The notes under the pieces are model-generated. The model had not been told where the DNA came from and did no database searches. It saw nothing but the letters and a program-made list of their open reading frames with translations. Source: UBA1369 sp964571725 (GTDB taxonomy: Bacteria > Patescibacteriota > Gracilibacteria > UBA1369). From it: a stretch of DNA of 64,000 bases. A program made the position numbers and the translations under genes. The stretch covers positions 316,278 to 380,277 of the forward strand of contig CAZNDB010000002.1 in assembly GCA_964571725.1 (NCBI GenBank), read 5' to 3'. This document shows positions 6,903 through 15,427 of the stretch, piece by piece; positions within the stretch are counted from its first letter, which is position 1; each line of letters begins with the position of its first letter.

Positions 6903-7460
6903 ATGAAACTAACAAGCAAATTTATCAGCGGAATGCTGGTGACGGTAGCCGTCGGGGCCTCAATGGCCGGTGCACAGGCTATCGGAGCAAATGCTCAGAA
7001 TAAGGGAAATACAGTCAGAGATCCCATGAACTGGGATTTGCGGATTGATGAACTGAAACTGATCGATGCCGGTGATTATGATGCCTGGAAACAACTGATG
7101 ATCGGTTCGGGAAGACAGATGGTGGCTGATAAAGTAACCGCTGAAGAGTTTGCCAAAATGGCTGCGCTTTTCGACGCGATCAAGGCCGAGAATTATGATC
7201 AGGCCAAAACTATCGCCAAGGATCTGAAAATGCCCAATGGATTGGGTATGGGTCCTCGCGGAGGAAGAATGAAAGGTGATCTTCTGAATATGCCTGAAGT
7301 ACTCAAGCTGTCGGATGAAGTAAAGGCCCAATTGAAGGCGGCGCATGAAGCCAGAGACGGCGAACTGGTACGACAGATTCTGGAAGACAACGGCATTACC
7401 CCTCCAGCCCAGGGAAAATTCAAGGATCGTCGCGGTAACAACAATGGGAACGTTCAGTAA
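6903..7460 (+). CDS. Exported protein of unknown function
   Basis: A 185-residue protein with a clear Sec signal peptide (basic MKLTSK start, hydrophobic stretch, likely cleavage near residues 24-31 after AQA or ANA). The mature part contains related short segments: an L...GDYDAWKQLM motif near residues 57-66, and a VTAEEFAKMAALFDAIKAEN segment near residues 78-97. A Gly/Arg-rich patch follows, and the C-terminus is basic. Exported proteins of this look occur in CPR genomes, but no function is known to me. It follows the sigma/membrane-protein pair and is closed by a terminator, so it may be part of that regulon. Confidence 0.7.
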   Translation: MKLTSKFISGMLVTVAVGASMAGAQAIGANAQNKGNTVRDPMNWDLRIDELKLIDAGDYDAWKQLMIGSGRQMVADKVTAEEFAKMAALFDAIKAENYDQAKTIAKDLKMPNGLGMGPRGGRMKGDLLNMPEVLKLSDEVKAQLKAAHEARDGELVRQILEDNGITPPAQGKFKDRRGNNNGNVQ

Positions 7461-7483
7461 GAAAGTGAGAAAAATTATCTAAC

Positions 7484-7521
7484 AGCCCTCCTTTCCCCTT
7501 GTTGGGATAGGGGGGCTTTTT
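7484..7521 (+). terminator. Rho-independent terminator
   Basis: The stem AGCCCTCC (7484-7491) pairs with GGGGGGCT (7510-7517) and is followed by a run of T residues. It lies 24 bases after the stop codon of the exported protein at 6903-7460. Confidence 0.85.
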
Positions 7522-7632
7522 GGTGGTGGTTTTAATATTTTTGTTAATGATTATTTAAGGCTGTGTTAATGGGCGGCTGTTATGTTTGTTGGGCAAATCG
7601 GCCGGTTTGTAATTATTCCTAACCTGACTTTT

Positions 7633-9174
7633 ATGAAATATTCCGATACGAGGATGGTCGAGAAAAACAGAAAACGATTGGCTTTAGTCCAAGTTGGTTT
7701 GTTGGGAGTGACGTTGATGTCCGGGATGGTACGGTTTGATACGGTACTGGCCGCCGCGCCCGGAGCGGTGGTAATCAATGAAGTGGCCTGGGCGGGTTCA
7801 TCGGACTCGGCCAATGACGAATGGATTGAGCTGTATAATACGACGGGCGCGGCTGTGGAACTGTCCGGCTGGAAATTGCGGGATGACGGAGTGGATGCTT
7901 TTACTTTTCCTGCCGGAGCGTCGGTTGCCGCCCATGGATATGTAGTAATTGAAGATTCGGAGAATGTTGTGTCCAACCGGACGGCGGATCTTATCTATAA
8001 TATGTCGCTGGCCAACACCGGGGATTCTTTGGAGCTGGTTGATGAAGCGTCAGCGGTTATTGACAGGGTGAACGCGACAGGAGGAGCGTGGTACGCGGGA
8101 TCTGCCACTACTTATGCGTCGATGGAAAGAATTGATGCCCTGACAGGGGATTTGGCGGCCAATTTTGCCGCCTCCGCCGGAGGATCCGGCGCTCTGGCCT
8201 CGGCCGGCTCGGTGGTGCTGGGGACTCCCGGGTTGGTGAATTCCGGTTCGGTCCCGCCGGCCGATCAGACTTTGATCAAAGCGATTTTCGCGGTCCCGGA
8301 CGCGCAGGTCGGGCAGACCGTAAAAATGTCGGTAAAAGCCGAGAATGTCAGTGATTTGTTCGCTTATGGTTACGAATTATCCTATGATCCGGCATTGCTG
8401 GAATACCAGGGAGTAACGATGGGCGGGTTTTTGGGTGAAGCCGGTGCCGTAAGTACCTCATTTCAGAGCGGTCTAAAGGCCGGGCAGGCCGGACGATTGC
8501 TGGTGGCGGAAGCCAGAACCATTGATCCTAAAGTCGGCAGGAGCGGTTCAGGCGAGTTATTTACCGTGGATTTTAAGGTGTTGTCCGGCGAAGGAGCTTC
8601 AGTGCCGGTAAATTTTGCCGCCGGTTCGTTTTCGTCTTCACCGGCCGGAGATATGTCCGTGAGTCTTTTACCGGCCAGCCTGAATGTGACTATTGCCAAC
8701 GTTGATCCCGTAACCAATTTACAGGTGACTGAGGGGGTGGATCGTTACAGTATCAGGCTCAACTGGTCAGCTTCGGTTTCCCTGCCCGATCATTACCGCG
8801 TGGAAAGAAAAGATGCCCATGGACAGTGGGTGGTGTTGGCGGGGGTAACAGGGACGGAGTTTGTTGACCGGGATGGCGTAAACGGCGGGGGAGCAATTAT
8901 CCCCAAGTTGGCCTATCAATACCGGGTATCGGCCGTAAAGGGGACTCTGGCCAGTGCCGGTGTGGAAATTTCCGCTCAGGACAGCCGTGGAATCAAAGGT
9001 GATAACAACCGAACCGATTTGGTTGACGGACGTGATTTGGAAAGACTGGCCAGGCACTTTGCCGAATCGGACTCAGCGGCCGGTTTTGACCCCTTGATTG
9101 ATACAACTTATGACGCTTTGATCAATGGCAGTGATTTAATTGATCTGGGGGCCGGGTTTGCGCAGCAATATTAA
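7633..9174 (+). CDS. Exported LTD-cohesin-FN3-dockerin-like protein
   Basis: A 513-residue exported protein. A signal peptide covers about residues 1-42 (hydrophobic LALVQVGLLGVTLMSG, then VLAAAPGA). A lamin-tail domain (about 45-158) begins with VVINEVAW and contains EWIELYN. A cohesin-like beta-sandwich (about 212-355) has FAYGYELSYDPALLEY. An FN3-type domain spans about 358-448. The last 60 residues contain two dockerin-type calcium loops, near 457-469 and 490-502. Each has D at position 1 and D-L at 12-13; the first also has N at 3. The frame extends to 7582, but the ATG at 7633 (or 7654) fits the signal peptide. Cohesin-dockerin pairs assemble extracellular complexes, and the next gene also carries a cohesin-like domain. 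Confidence 0.75.
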   Translation: MKYSDTRMVEKNRKRLALVQVGLLGVTLMSGMVRFDTVLAAAPGAVVINEVAWAGSSDSANDEWIELYNTTGAAVELSGWKLRDDGVDAFTFPAGASVAAHGYVVIEDSENVVSNRTADLIYNMSLANTGDSLELVDEASAVIDRVNATGGAWYAGSATTYASMERIDALTGDLAANFAASAGGSGALASAGSVVLGTPGLVNSGSVPPADQTLIKAIFAVPDAQVGQTVKMSVKAENVSDLFAYGYELSYDPALLEYQGVTMGGFLGEAGAVSTSFQSGLKAGQAGRLLVAEARTIDPKVGRSGSGELFTVDFKVLSGEGASVPVNFAAGSFSSSPAGDMSVSLLPASLNVTIANVDPVTNLQVTEGVDRYSIRLNWSASVSLPDHYRVERKDAHGQWVVLAGVTGTEFVDRDGVNGGGAIIPKLAYQYRVSAVKGTLASAGVEISAQDSRGIKGDNNRTDLVDGRDLERLARHFAESDSAAGFDPLIDTTYDALINGSDLIDLGAGFAQQY

Positions 9175-9188
9175 TCTTTAACGGTATA

Positions 9189-9220
9189 AAGCCCGGTTTT
9201 CTTTGCGGAAGGCCGGGCTT
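9189..9220 (+). terminator. Terminator-like hairpin
   Basis: AAGCCCGG (9189-9196) pairs perfectly with CCGGGCTT (9213-9220). Only two T residues follow, so termination may be weak and allow read-through into the gene at 9234. Confidence 0.5.
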
Positions 9221-9233
9221 AACCAATCTATTT

Positions 9234-9980
9234 ATGACTGAAATAATTTTACAAAAAAACGGGGCTGGCAAAGAGGGTCTACAGTTCGATTTGCTGATTA
9301 AAAATGTGCCTGAAAATTTTCTGGGACTGGCTGCCGATATTAATTTTGAGGGTGACTTGGCGGCCGCGGATTTCCGGGGGATGGAGTGGGGTGAGGTTTT
9401 TCAGAGTTTGTCCGACAAGGATAAGCCGATTGAGTTGATTAAAGTTTTGCCGGAGCAGCAAAAAGTGGTTTTGGGTATCACCTTCAAAGCTACCGGTTTG
9501 CCGCGGCTTCAGGACGGGAAAATGGCTACGCTGGTTTTTGAAAAGGACGGAATTATTCCCAAAAGCTTTGAAAATCGGGTGTTGAGCGTGTTTGAAAATG
9601 GTCGCAGGGATCTTTCTGATACAGTCTGGACCGTAGAAGGGCAGCCTGCCTTGAAGACGGGCTCGTTATCAGACAGTAATTCTTCAACGGGCCAATCGCG
9701 GGCCGGTCAGCATATTTTGCCCATAATCGGGGGTACGCACTCTATTCCAACTGCGACTGAGTCAGCTATAAACGTTACTGACGCGGCTCTTCTGGAGGCT
9801 CTGAACGCTCCGGCGACATCCCCGGCGGATAGTCTGTGGAGCTGGTGGTGGCTTATGCTGATTTTGTTGGCGATGTTGCCGGGTTTATTGCTGGTTTTGG
9901 CGTTGGCAAACAGAAAAAATAGATCGGGCTCGGATACTGCTTTGGGGGCTTTCTTAAAGCAGATTAAGCTTGACTATTAG
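9234..9980 (+). CDS. Membrane-anchored cohesin-like protein
   Basis: A 248-residue protein. Residues about 3-135 resemble a cohesin-type beta-sandwich. The pattern FDLLIKNVPENFLGLAADINFEG followed by a glycine-led strand and GKMATLVFEK recalls the FAYGYELSYDP and GELFTVDFKV blocks of the preceding gene. A Ser/Thr-rich linker (140-200) leads to one membrane helix (about 204-226, after a Trp cluster SLWSWWW) and a short basic tail. No N-terminal signal peptide is seen from this ATG. Topology is therefore uncertain unless translation begins upstream at a non-standard codon. It lies 59 bases after the dockerin-bearing gene and could be its cell-surface receptor. Confidence 0.55.
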   Translation: MTEIILQKNGAGKEGLQFDLLIKNVPENFLGLAADINFEGDLAAADFRGMEWGEVFQSLSDKDKPIELIKVLPEQQKVVLGITFKATGLPRLQDGKMATLVFEKDGIIPKSFENRVLSVFENGRRDLSDTVWTVEGQPALKTGSLSDSNSSTGQSRAGQHILPIIGGTHSIPTATESAINVTDAALLEALNAPATSPADSLWSWWWLMLILLAMLPGLLLVLALANRKNRSGSDTALGAFLKQIKLDY

Positions 9981-10033
9981 CCAATTTAGGCTAGACTCCT
10001 CTGGTAAAATATTAGCAATTCTCTTATACAATT

Positions 10034-10216
10034 ATGGCAAAAGGAAAAAGCACGTTCTGTACCTGGTATTGTACCGAATGCAACACCCCCAAAAAGACTA
10101 CCGCCTACAATAAAAAGAATAACGACAAGATTGCCAAGGAATTAAGCATGTTCTGCAAGGATTGCCGGAAGCATGTCGATTTTAAACGTAAAGACACCAA
10201 GAAAGCGGCCAAATAA
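10034..10216 (+). CDS. rpmG: Ribosomal protein L33
   Basis: A 60-residue basic protein of the large ribosomal subunit. It has the zinc-ribbon form of L33: a CTEC pair at residues 14-17 and a CKDC pair at residues 41-44, with NTPKKTTAYNKKNNDK in between. The length is normal for L33, with a short Lys-rich C-terminal tail. There is no Shine-Dalgarno before the ATG. It stands alone, between envelope protein genes, rather than in a ribosomal operon. Confidence 0.93.
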   Translation: MAKGKSTFCTWYCTECNTPKKTTAYNKKNNDKIAKELSMFCKDCRKHVDFKRKDTKKAAK

Positions 10217-10240
10217 AAATTACAATTTAAATTTTCCCCC

Positions 10241-12016
10241 ATGGTTAGCGAAGCAAGAGTAAAATTTCTCACTCCCAAGTTTCTAGCCCTGGGGGTTTTA
10301 AGTCTGTTTCTGTTTTCCGCATGTCAACAGGGTCCGCGCGTCAGCGGGCGTTTTGTGTCGGAACAGGGCGTGAATATTGAGGCCGTTTTGCCCGCTGACA
10401 TATTTTTACTGGCCAAACTGGGTACTTCCGATCCCGGACAGTTGTCCAACCTGCAGACACTTAACGCTTTTTTTCAGTATGATCCGTTGGGTTCGATGGT
10501 GAGGGAATTTAACGCCGGATTTAAAGAAGGGGCCGATCTACAGGAAATCGGACTGGATTATGACAGGGATATTTTGCCTATTCTGTCCCCGAAAACCGAA
10601 TTGTTTGTGGCTATCGCTCCCGGGGAAGGAAATTCCCTGGAGAAAATCAGGGGATTGCTGGCCATGACCATATCCGATCAGGTTAAATTTGACGGCTTGA
10701 TGAATAAGCAGGTTGAAACCTCAGTCTTTAAGAAATATTCCTACAACGGTCAAAGTTATTTTACCCAGAAAGATGAAGCCGCCGACAAAGTATTTATTGT
10801 AAGAGTAAAGGACACGGTGTTTGTTTTTAACGATTTGCAGACGATGCAGAAAGGCCTGGATAATTTGAGCATCAATAACGTGGCGTTGTCGGGTAATCAG
10901 ATTTATCAGAGAGCGGTACAGAATTATCAGCCCTCTATTGCGTTTATTTATGGGGATTTTTCACGGGTGATTGATTTTATGAAGAGTGCCGGGAGTGAAG
11001 GTGAGGACGCGCTGAAGGTACTGGGAGGGGCCAATCTTCAGGAAAACGGCATCGCTTCGATTGAATCGGAAACGCTTTTGGTGACGGTGGAAAAGGAAGG
11101 TATCAGATTGGCGGCCACGGTTTTGGGTAAATCCGGAGGGGATTTGAGAAAGGTTAGCGGAGACGTGGAGAAGTCTTATTTATTGAGCAGAATTCCCGCC
11201 AAATATCCGGTGATTTATACCGAGGCCTATAATTTGCGGCAGGCCTATGACAGCTTTATAAAGATAGCTGAGCAGGATTTAGAAATGTCTGACGGGATCA
11301 GTCAGTTGAGAGATTTTTTGACCGGACAGGGGCTGGATTTGGAGAAAGATTTGTTGTCGTTTATGGATAAAGGATATGCTTTTGTGATGGAAGATACGGA
11401 TTCGGTTATACCTGCCCTGGGATTTTATCTGGATGCCGGAAGCAATGTGGATGGAGCAATCAAAGTTTCCGGAAGAATCAATCAGGGACTGGATGATCTC
11501 TGGCAGCAGGCCACCGCCGAGAGTCCGGAGTTATCGATGTTTGTGAGCAAAGAGGAGGTAATTCCCGGTAAATTATGGAAATATAAATTAAATCTGGATC
11601 CGCTTCTGGCCGATGCTCCCGCGGAGATATCGAAGAAGCTCAGCGGCCAGAAAATCGAGCTGTATTACGGTGTTTTGCAGGAGAATGTTTTTGTGATTGC
11701 CCTGAAACCGGATCTGGAAAAAGTATACGGCAAATCTCCCGTGGTGGTTGAATCGGATGAATTCAAGAAGGCCCTGTCCTATTTGAAAGGTGCCGAGGTC
11801 GGAGTGACCTATCTGGCTCCCAGCCAGGTATTTGTTTATATGGATCGCATGCTCAAGCTGGCGGAGGAGGCCAATGGGGGGCAAAGCCTGGCCGATATGA
11901 CTCAGTATCAGCAGCTGAAAAGCTATATTGCACCGATTAAGAGTCTCAGCACCGCTTCCAAAGGTGTGGAAAAAGAAAAAATCGCGGTGGAGGCTTTCTT
12001 GCACATCGGACAATAA
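10241..12016 (+). CDS. DUF3352-like lipoprotein
   Basis: A 591-residue predicted lipoprotein. The hydrophobic segment ends in a lipobox, LFSAC, with Cys28 as the acylation site. The mature protein starts with VEAVLPADIFLLAKLG and continues with alternating alpha/beta segments that resemble the DUF3352 family, surface proteins of unknown function. A second DUF3352-like protein with SLH anchors lies at 50281-52635 on the other strand; the two share the opening theme (a hydrophobic strand such as SFIYAEIN or DIFLLAKL, then a P-L-G or P-L-K segment). It follows rpmG by 24 bases. Function is unknown; the location is outside the membrane. Confidence 0.7.
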   Translation: MVSEARVKFLTPKFLALGVLSLFLFSACQQGPRVSGRFVSEQGVNIEAVLPADIFLLAKLGTSDPGQLSNLQTLNAFFQYDPLGSMVREFNAGFKEGADLQEIGLDYDRDILPILSPKTELFVAIAPGEGNSLEKIRGLLAMTISDQVKFDGLMNKQVETSVFKKYSYNGQSYFTQKDEAADKVFIVRVKDTVFVFNDLQTMQKGLDNLSINNVALSGNQIYQRAVQNYQPSIAFIYGDFSRVIDFMKSAGSEGEDALKVLGGANLQENGIASIESETLLVTVEKEGIRLAATVLGKSGGDLRKVSGDVEKSYLLSRIPAKYPVIYTEAYNLRQAYDSFIKIAEQDLEMSDGISQLRDFLTGQGLDLEKDLLSFMDKGYAFVMEDTDSVIPALGFYLDAGSNVDGAIKVSGRINQGLDDLWQQATAESPELSMFVSKEEVIPGKLWKYKLNLDPLLADAPAEISKKLSGQKIELYYGVLQENVFVIALKPDLEKVYGKSPVVVESDEFKKALSYLKGAEVGVTYLAPSQVFVYMDRMLKLAEEANGGQSLADMTQYQQLKSYIAPIKSLSTASKGVEKEKIAVEAFLHIGQ

Positions 12017-12031
12017 ACGGGGCTGGTTGGG

Positions 12032-12568
12032 CTAATTCCGTGGGGCTGGACCGGAGTTTTCATCTTCGTCCGGTTTGGTGAGTTCCTGCATGACCCATTC
12101 GGCCAGATCTTTTTCAGTTTGTTCAGCCGGGGTGGCAGGGGAGTTGACCGGTTCGGTCGTGGCGGGTTGTAGAACTTTTTGAGTTTGAGAGTGCGCGGGG
12201 TTCCTGATGTCTTCAATCGGTTGTTCCAACTGCTTTTCGGCGTTTTGGGTGTACATCCGGGCAATATTTTCCAGTTCTTCCCGGGATTGGATTTGCGGAT
12301 ATTTTTGAAGCAGAGCGGAGACGCAGGCCAGGTCGAAATTATACTTGGACGGGCGGTCTTTTCTTTTGAAATTTTCACGATAGGTGCGGCCCAATTCTGC
12401 CGGAGCAAGTTTAGTGGCAGACTCTTTTTGTTTTCTTTCCAGTTCTGCTCTGACCAGCAAATATTGTTCAAAAATTGTGGTGGCATTATCCAGCATGTGC
12501 AAAGCCAGTTCCTGATCCATCGGAACAGCGTTGATTTTGGGGCCTGATTTTGGGGTTTCCTGTGCCAT
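12032..12568 (-). CDS. Unknown soluble protein, 178 residues
   Basis: I do not recognise this protein. It has no signal peptide or membrane helix. Residues 15-120 are predicted helical with many charges (NATTIFEQYLLVRAELERKQKE), and the C-terminal 55 residues are Pro/Thr/Glu-rich and probably disordered. It converges with the DUF3352-like gene (15 bases between the stops) and diverges from the MacA-type gene. A TATAAT box lies about 26 bases before the ATG on the minus strand. Base composition matches its neighbours. Confidence 0.65.
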   Translation of the reverse strand: MAQETPKSGPKINAVPMDQELALHMLDNATTIFEQYLLVRAELERKQKESATKLAPAELGRTYRENFKRKDRPSKYNFDLACVSALLQKYPQIQSREELENIARMYTQNAEKQLEQPIEDIRNPAHSQTQKVLQPATTEPVNSPATPAEQTEKDLAEWVMQELTKPDEDENSGPAPRN

Positions 12569-12623
12569 GTTTTAAATTTATTTGATCTTACTATTATAGC
12601 ATTTTTCCGGGAAGAAGAAAACA

Positions 12624-12652
12624 TTGCTAAAAGCCACGGGCGAATTTATACT
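12624..12652 (+). promoter_or_regulatory. Promoter of the export operon
   Basis: TTGCTA (12624-12629), a 17-base spacer and TATACT (12647-12652) lie 24 bases before the ATG of the membrane fusion protein. Spacing and boxes fit sigma-70. Confidence 0.6.
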
Positions 12653-12676
12653 TTTTGGGCTTAAACAAAACTGGTA

Positions 12677-14683
12677 ATGGTAAAAAATAAAACAGAAAAT
12701 GAAGAATTAATCGGCTTGGGAGAAAAACTTTCCAACGAACGATTATCCAGCGGTAAAAGCAAATGGACCAGAAGATTGTTGATCACCCTGGCCGTGTTGG
12801 TAGTTTTGGGCGGTCTGTATCTGGTGTTTTTTGCCGGTTCGGCCGGGGCCAAATATGAATTTGTTAAAGCCGTTAAGCAGGACGTTCATGAGTCTGTGGA
12901 AATCACCGGTAATGTTGAACCCGGTGCCTCGATAAACCTTACTTTCAGGGAGTCGGGACAAGTTGACCGGATAAATTTTGAGGTGGGCGCGAAGCTTAAA
13001 AAGGGAGACATAATTGCTACTCTAAAAAATCGCGATCAGGAATTGAGACTGGATCAGGCGAGAGCTACTCTGGCCGGTTCCCAGGCCAATCTGGCCGAAA
13101 AATTGGCCGGATATACCGGTGAGGATATTCGCATTGCTGAAACCGGTGTGCGCAAAGCGGATGCCGCCGCCGATAAAATTGCCATTGACTGGGATAACGC
13201 CAAAAGGGAATTGGAATTAATGAAGAGAAAATATGAGCAGGACGAAAAAAGCGCCGGTTTGCAGGTTGAAGACGCAAAAAATAAATATGAATACGCCGTT
13301 AAAAATCAGCAGAATCTGGGGGATACCCGGGAACAGGCGATAGAAACCGCCCGGCTTGATCTGGAAGCCCAGCTGTATTCAACCGGCAGTCAGATTCAGC
13401 AGAGTCTGGTAAATTTGAAGAGTATTATCATAAATGACGGTAATTCCGTTATTTTTGCAGATTACTCAAGACTGGATTATACCAAAACCACCCGGGCCGC
13501 CCAGCTTTATAACGAGGCCAAACAGCTCTTCGAGCCGATGTTTGCCGAATTCAAATCCCAGAACAATTATGAACCGGCGGTTCTGAAGGGATTTGCCGAA
13601 GACCAGCAAAAGGCCATTGCTAAAATTCTGGAGTCACAAAAATTAGTAGTGGATGCCTTGTCTATATTGTCCTCGTCCTCGACTTTGTCAGAAACGAAAA
13701 TTTCCGAATTGAAAACGAAACTTCTTAATGACAGCAACGCCGTTTCCACCAGTCTGGCCACGCTGAGTTACAAATATCAGACTATTTTGGATGCCGAGCT
13801 TGGTAAAATCACTTCAGCCGATACCAGAAGTTCCGAAGTGTTTTCCGCCGAGAATTATTATCAGCAGCAATTACAGAATCTGGAACAGTTGCGACTTGAT
13901 CATCAGGTGGATTTGAACGCGCGGGAATCCAATATCCGCAGTCTGGAGGCGCAGTATCAAATACAGTTGGCGGAAATTGATTCGTCCAAAGCCAATCTGC
14001 AACAAAGACAGGCTGGACCGAGAGCGGTGGATGTGGCGTTTCTGAGAACTCAAATAACGGTCAATCAAATTTCAGTGGCACTGGCGGAAGAAGCTCTGGA
14101 GAAGACCCTGTTGAGAGCCCCTCTGGACGGGGTTCTGGCGCGCAAAAGCATTGAGGTGGGTGAAGACGTCGTGTCGTCCGCTTCACTGGCCGCGGCCAGC
14201 GGTACGGGGGCTTTTGAAATGATTTCCGATCAGAAATACAAGATCAACGCGGAAATTGCCGAAGTCGACATCAACAAATTGCACGTCGGTGATAAAGCCG
14301 AGATTACATTGGATGCGGTGGGCGATGAGTTTGTTTTCCCGGGTACCATTGTTAAGATCGATCCGGTGGAAACGATTATTCAGGATGTAGTTTTTTATAG
14401 AGCGGAAGTGGTGGTAGACAGTGAGGACGAGCGCATCAAACCCGGCATGACCGCTAATGTGGAAATTGTTGTACGGGAAGCATTGGGAGCGATAACCGTT
14501 CCTGAGAAATCCATTCAGACCGATGGAACCAGAACATACGTTAGAGTTTTGGTGGGAGAAAAGACTGTTAAAAACATCGACGTGGAAGTTGGTATTCGTG
14601 ATTTGCAGGGGAATGTGGAAATAAAGAAAGGTTTGGCGGATGGACAGGAAATTATTTTAAGGACAATTAATGGACGCTCATAA
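12677..14683 (+). CDS. MacA/HlyD-type membrane fusion protein
   Basis: A 668-residue periplasmic-adaptor-type protein. After a charged cytoplasmic start there is one membrane helix (about 33-53). The first lipoyl-half motif follows (about 75-120, VKQDVHESVEITGNVEPG), then a very long helical hairpin region (about 120-480), longer than in typical MacA. The second lipoyl half reads LLRAPLDGVLARKSIEVGEDV (about 483-503), and beta-barrel and membrane-proximal domains end near 660. It is the first gene of a four-gene operon with an ABC ATPase and two permeases. Its stop lies 14 bases inside the ATPase gene. In an organism without an outer membrane it would cap a MacB-type pump in the cell wall zone. 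Confidence 0.9.
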   Translation: MVKNKTENEELIGLGEKLSNERLSSGKSKWTRRLLITLAVLVVLGGLYLVFFAGSAGAKYEFVKAVKQDVHESVEITGNVEPGASINLTFRESGQVDRINFEVGAKLKKGDIIATLKNRDQELRLDQARATLAGSQANLAEKLAGYTGEDIRIAETGVRKADAAADKIAIDWDNAKRELELMKRKYEQDEKSAGLQVEDAKNKYEYAVKNQQNLGDTREQAIETARLDLEAQLYSTGSQIQQSLVNLKSIIINDGNSVIFADYSRLDYTKTTRAAQLYNEAKQLFEPMFAEFKSQNNYEPAVLKGFAEDQQKAIAKILESQKLVVDALSILSSSSTLSETKISELKTKLLNDSNAVSTSLATLSYKYQTILDAELGKITSADTRSSEVFSAENYYQQQLQNLEQLRLDHQVDLNARESNIRSLEAQYQIQLAEIDSSKANLQQRQAGPRAVDVAFLRTQITVNQISVALAEEALEKTLLRAPLDGVLARKSIEVGEDVVSSASLAAASGTGAFEMISDQKYKINAEIAEVDINKLHVGDKAEITLDAVGDEFVFPGTIVKIDPVETIIQDVVFYRAEVVVDSEDERIKPGMTANVEIVVREALGAITVPEKSIQTDGTRTYVRVLVGEKTVKNIDVEVGIRDLQGNVEIKKGLADGQEIILRTINGRS

Positions 14684-15416
14684 AGGTAAATTCGGCCCCT
14701 CTCACCATATTATTGCGATCCAGGGACTGCAGAAAACTTATTATTCGGAGGGAACGCCGACGCCGGTATTGCATGGAATAGATCTGGAGATTCATCCCGG
14801 AGAGTTTCTGGCGATTATGGGCCCATCGGGTTCCGGTAAGTCTACCCTGATGCATATTTTGGGTTTTCTGGACAAACCCACAGCCGGTCAGTATTTTTTT
14901 GAGGGTATCGATGTGAGTAATCTGACCGACGATGATTTGGCTATGATCAGAAGGGAAAGAATCGGATTTGTATTTCAGGCTTTTTTCCTGATGCCCCACG
15001 CTACGGTGCTGGAAAATGTGATGCTGCCACTACTCTATTCCCGCGGTCCCGACCATCATCGGGAGAAGGCTCTCAGGGCGATTGAATCTGTGGGACTGGA
15101 ACATCGCATGAACTATTTACCGGTAAACTTATCGGGTGGCGAAAAACAGCGTGCGGCCATTGCACGGGCGCTCGTGAATTCTCCTTCAGTTATTTTTGCG
15201 GACGAACCGACGGGAAACCTGGATTCGGTATCCGGCAAGCAGGTAATGGACATTTTTCAGAGACTGAATAAAGACGGTCACACCATCATTTTGGTTACGC
15301 ATGAAAGCGTTACCGCCCAAAATGCCGAAAAGATTGTGCGCATCCGTGACGGTTTGATCGAAGGACATGAGATGGTGGTAAATCGTCTGGGAGTGAACGG
15401 GCATTATCAAAAATAA
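14670..15416 (+). CDS. ABC transporter ATP-binding protein, MacB/LolD type
   Basis: A 248-residue ATPase that powers the two FtsX-type permeases downstream. The Walker A GPSGSGKST is at residues 51-59, the signature LSGGEKQR at 154-161 and the Walker B VIFADEP at 175-181, followed by TGNLDS, a hallmark of the MacB/LolD/FtsE group. The first 12 residues are a small extension. The start overlaps the end of the adaptor gene by 14 bases. The transporter is of the mechanotransmission type (MacB-like), usually exporting peptides, lipids or drugs. The substrate is unknown. Confidence 0.93.
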   Translation: MDAHKGKFGPSHHIIAIQGLQKTYYSEGTPTPVLHGIDLEIHPGEFLAIMGPSGSGKSTLMHILGFLDKPTAGQYFFEGIDVSNLTDDDLAMIRRERIGFVFQAFFLMPHATVLENVMLPLLYSRGPDHHREKALRAIESVGLEHRMNYLPVNLSGGEKQRAAIARALVNSPSVIFADEPTGNLDSVSGKQVMDIFQRLNKDGHTIILVTHESVTAQNAEKIVRIRDGLIEGHEMVVNRLGVNGHYQK

Positions 15417-15427
15417 ATATTTCAGTT

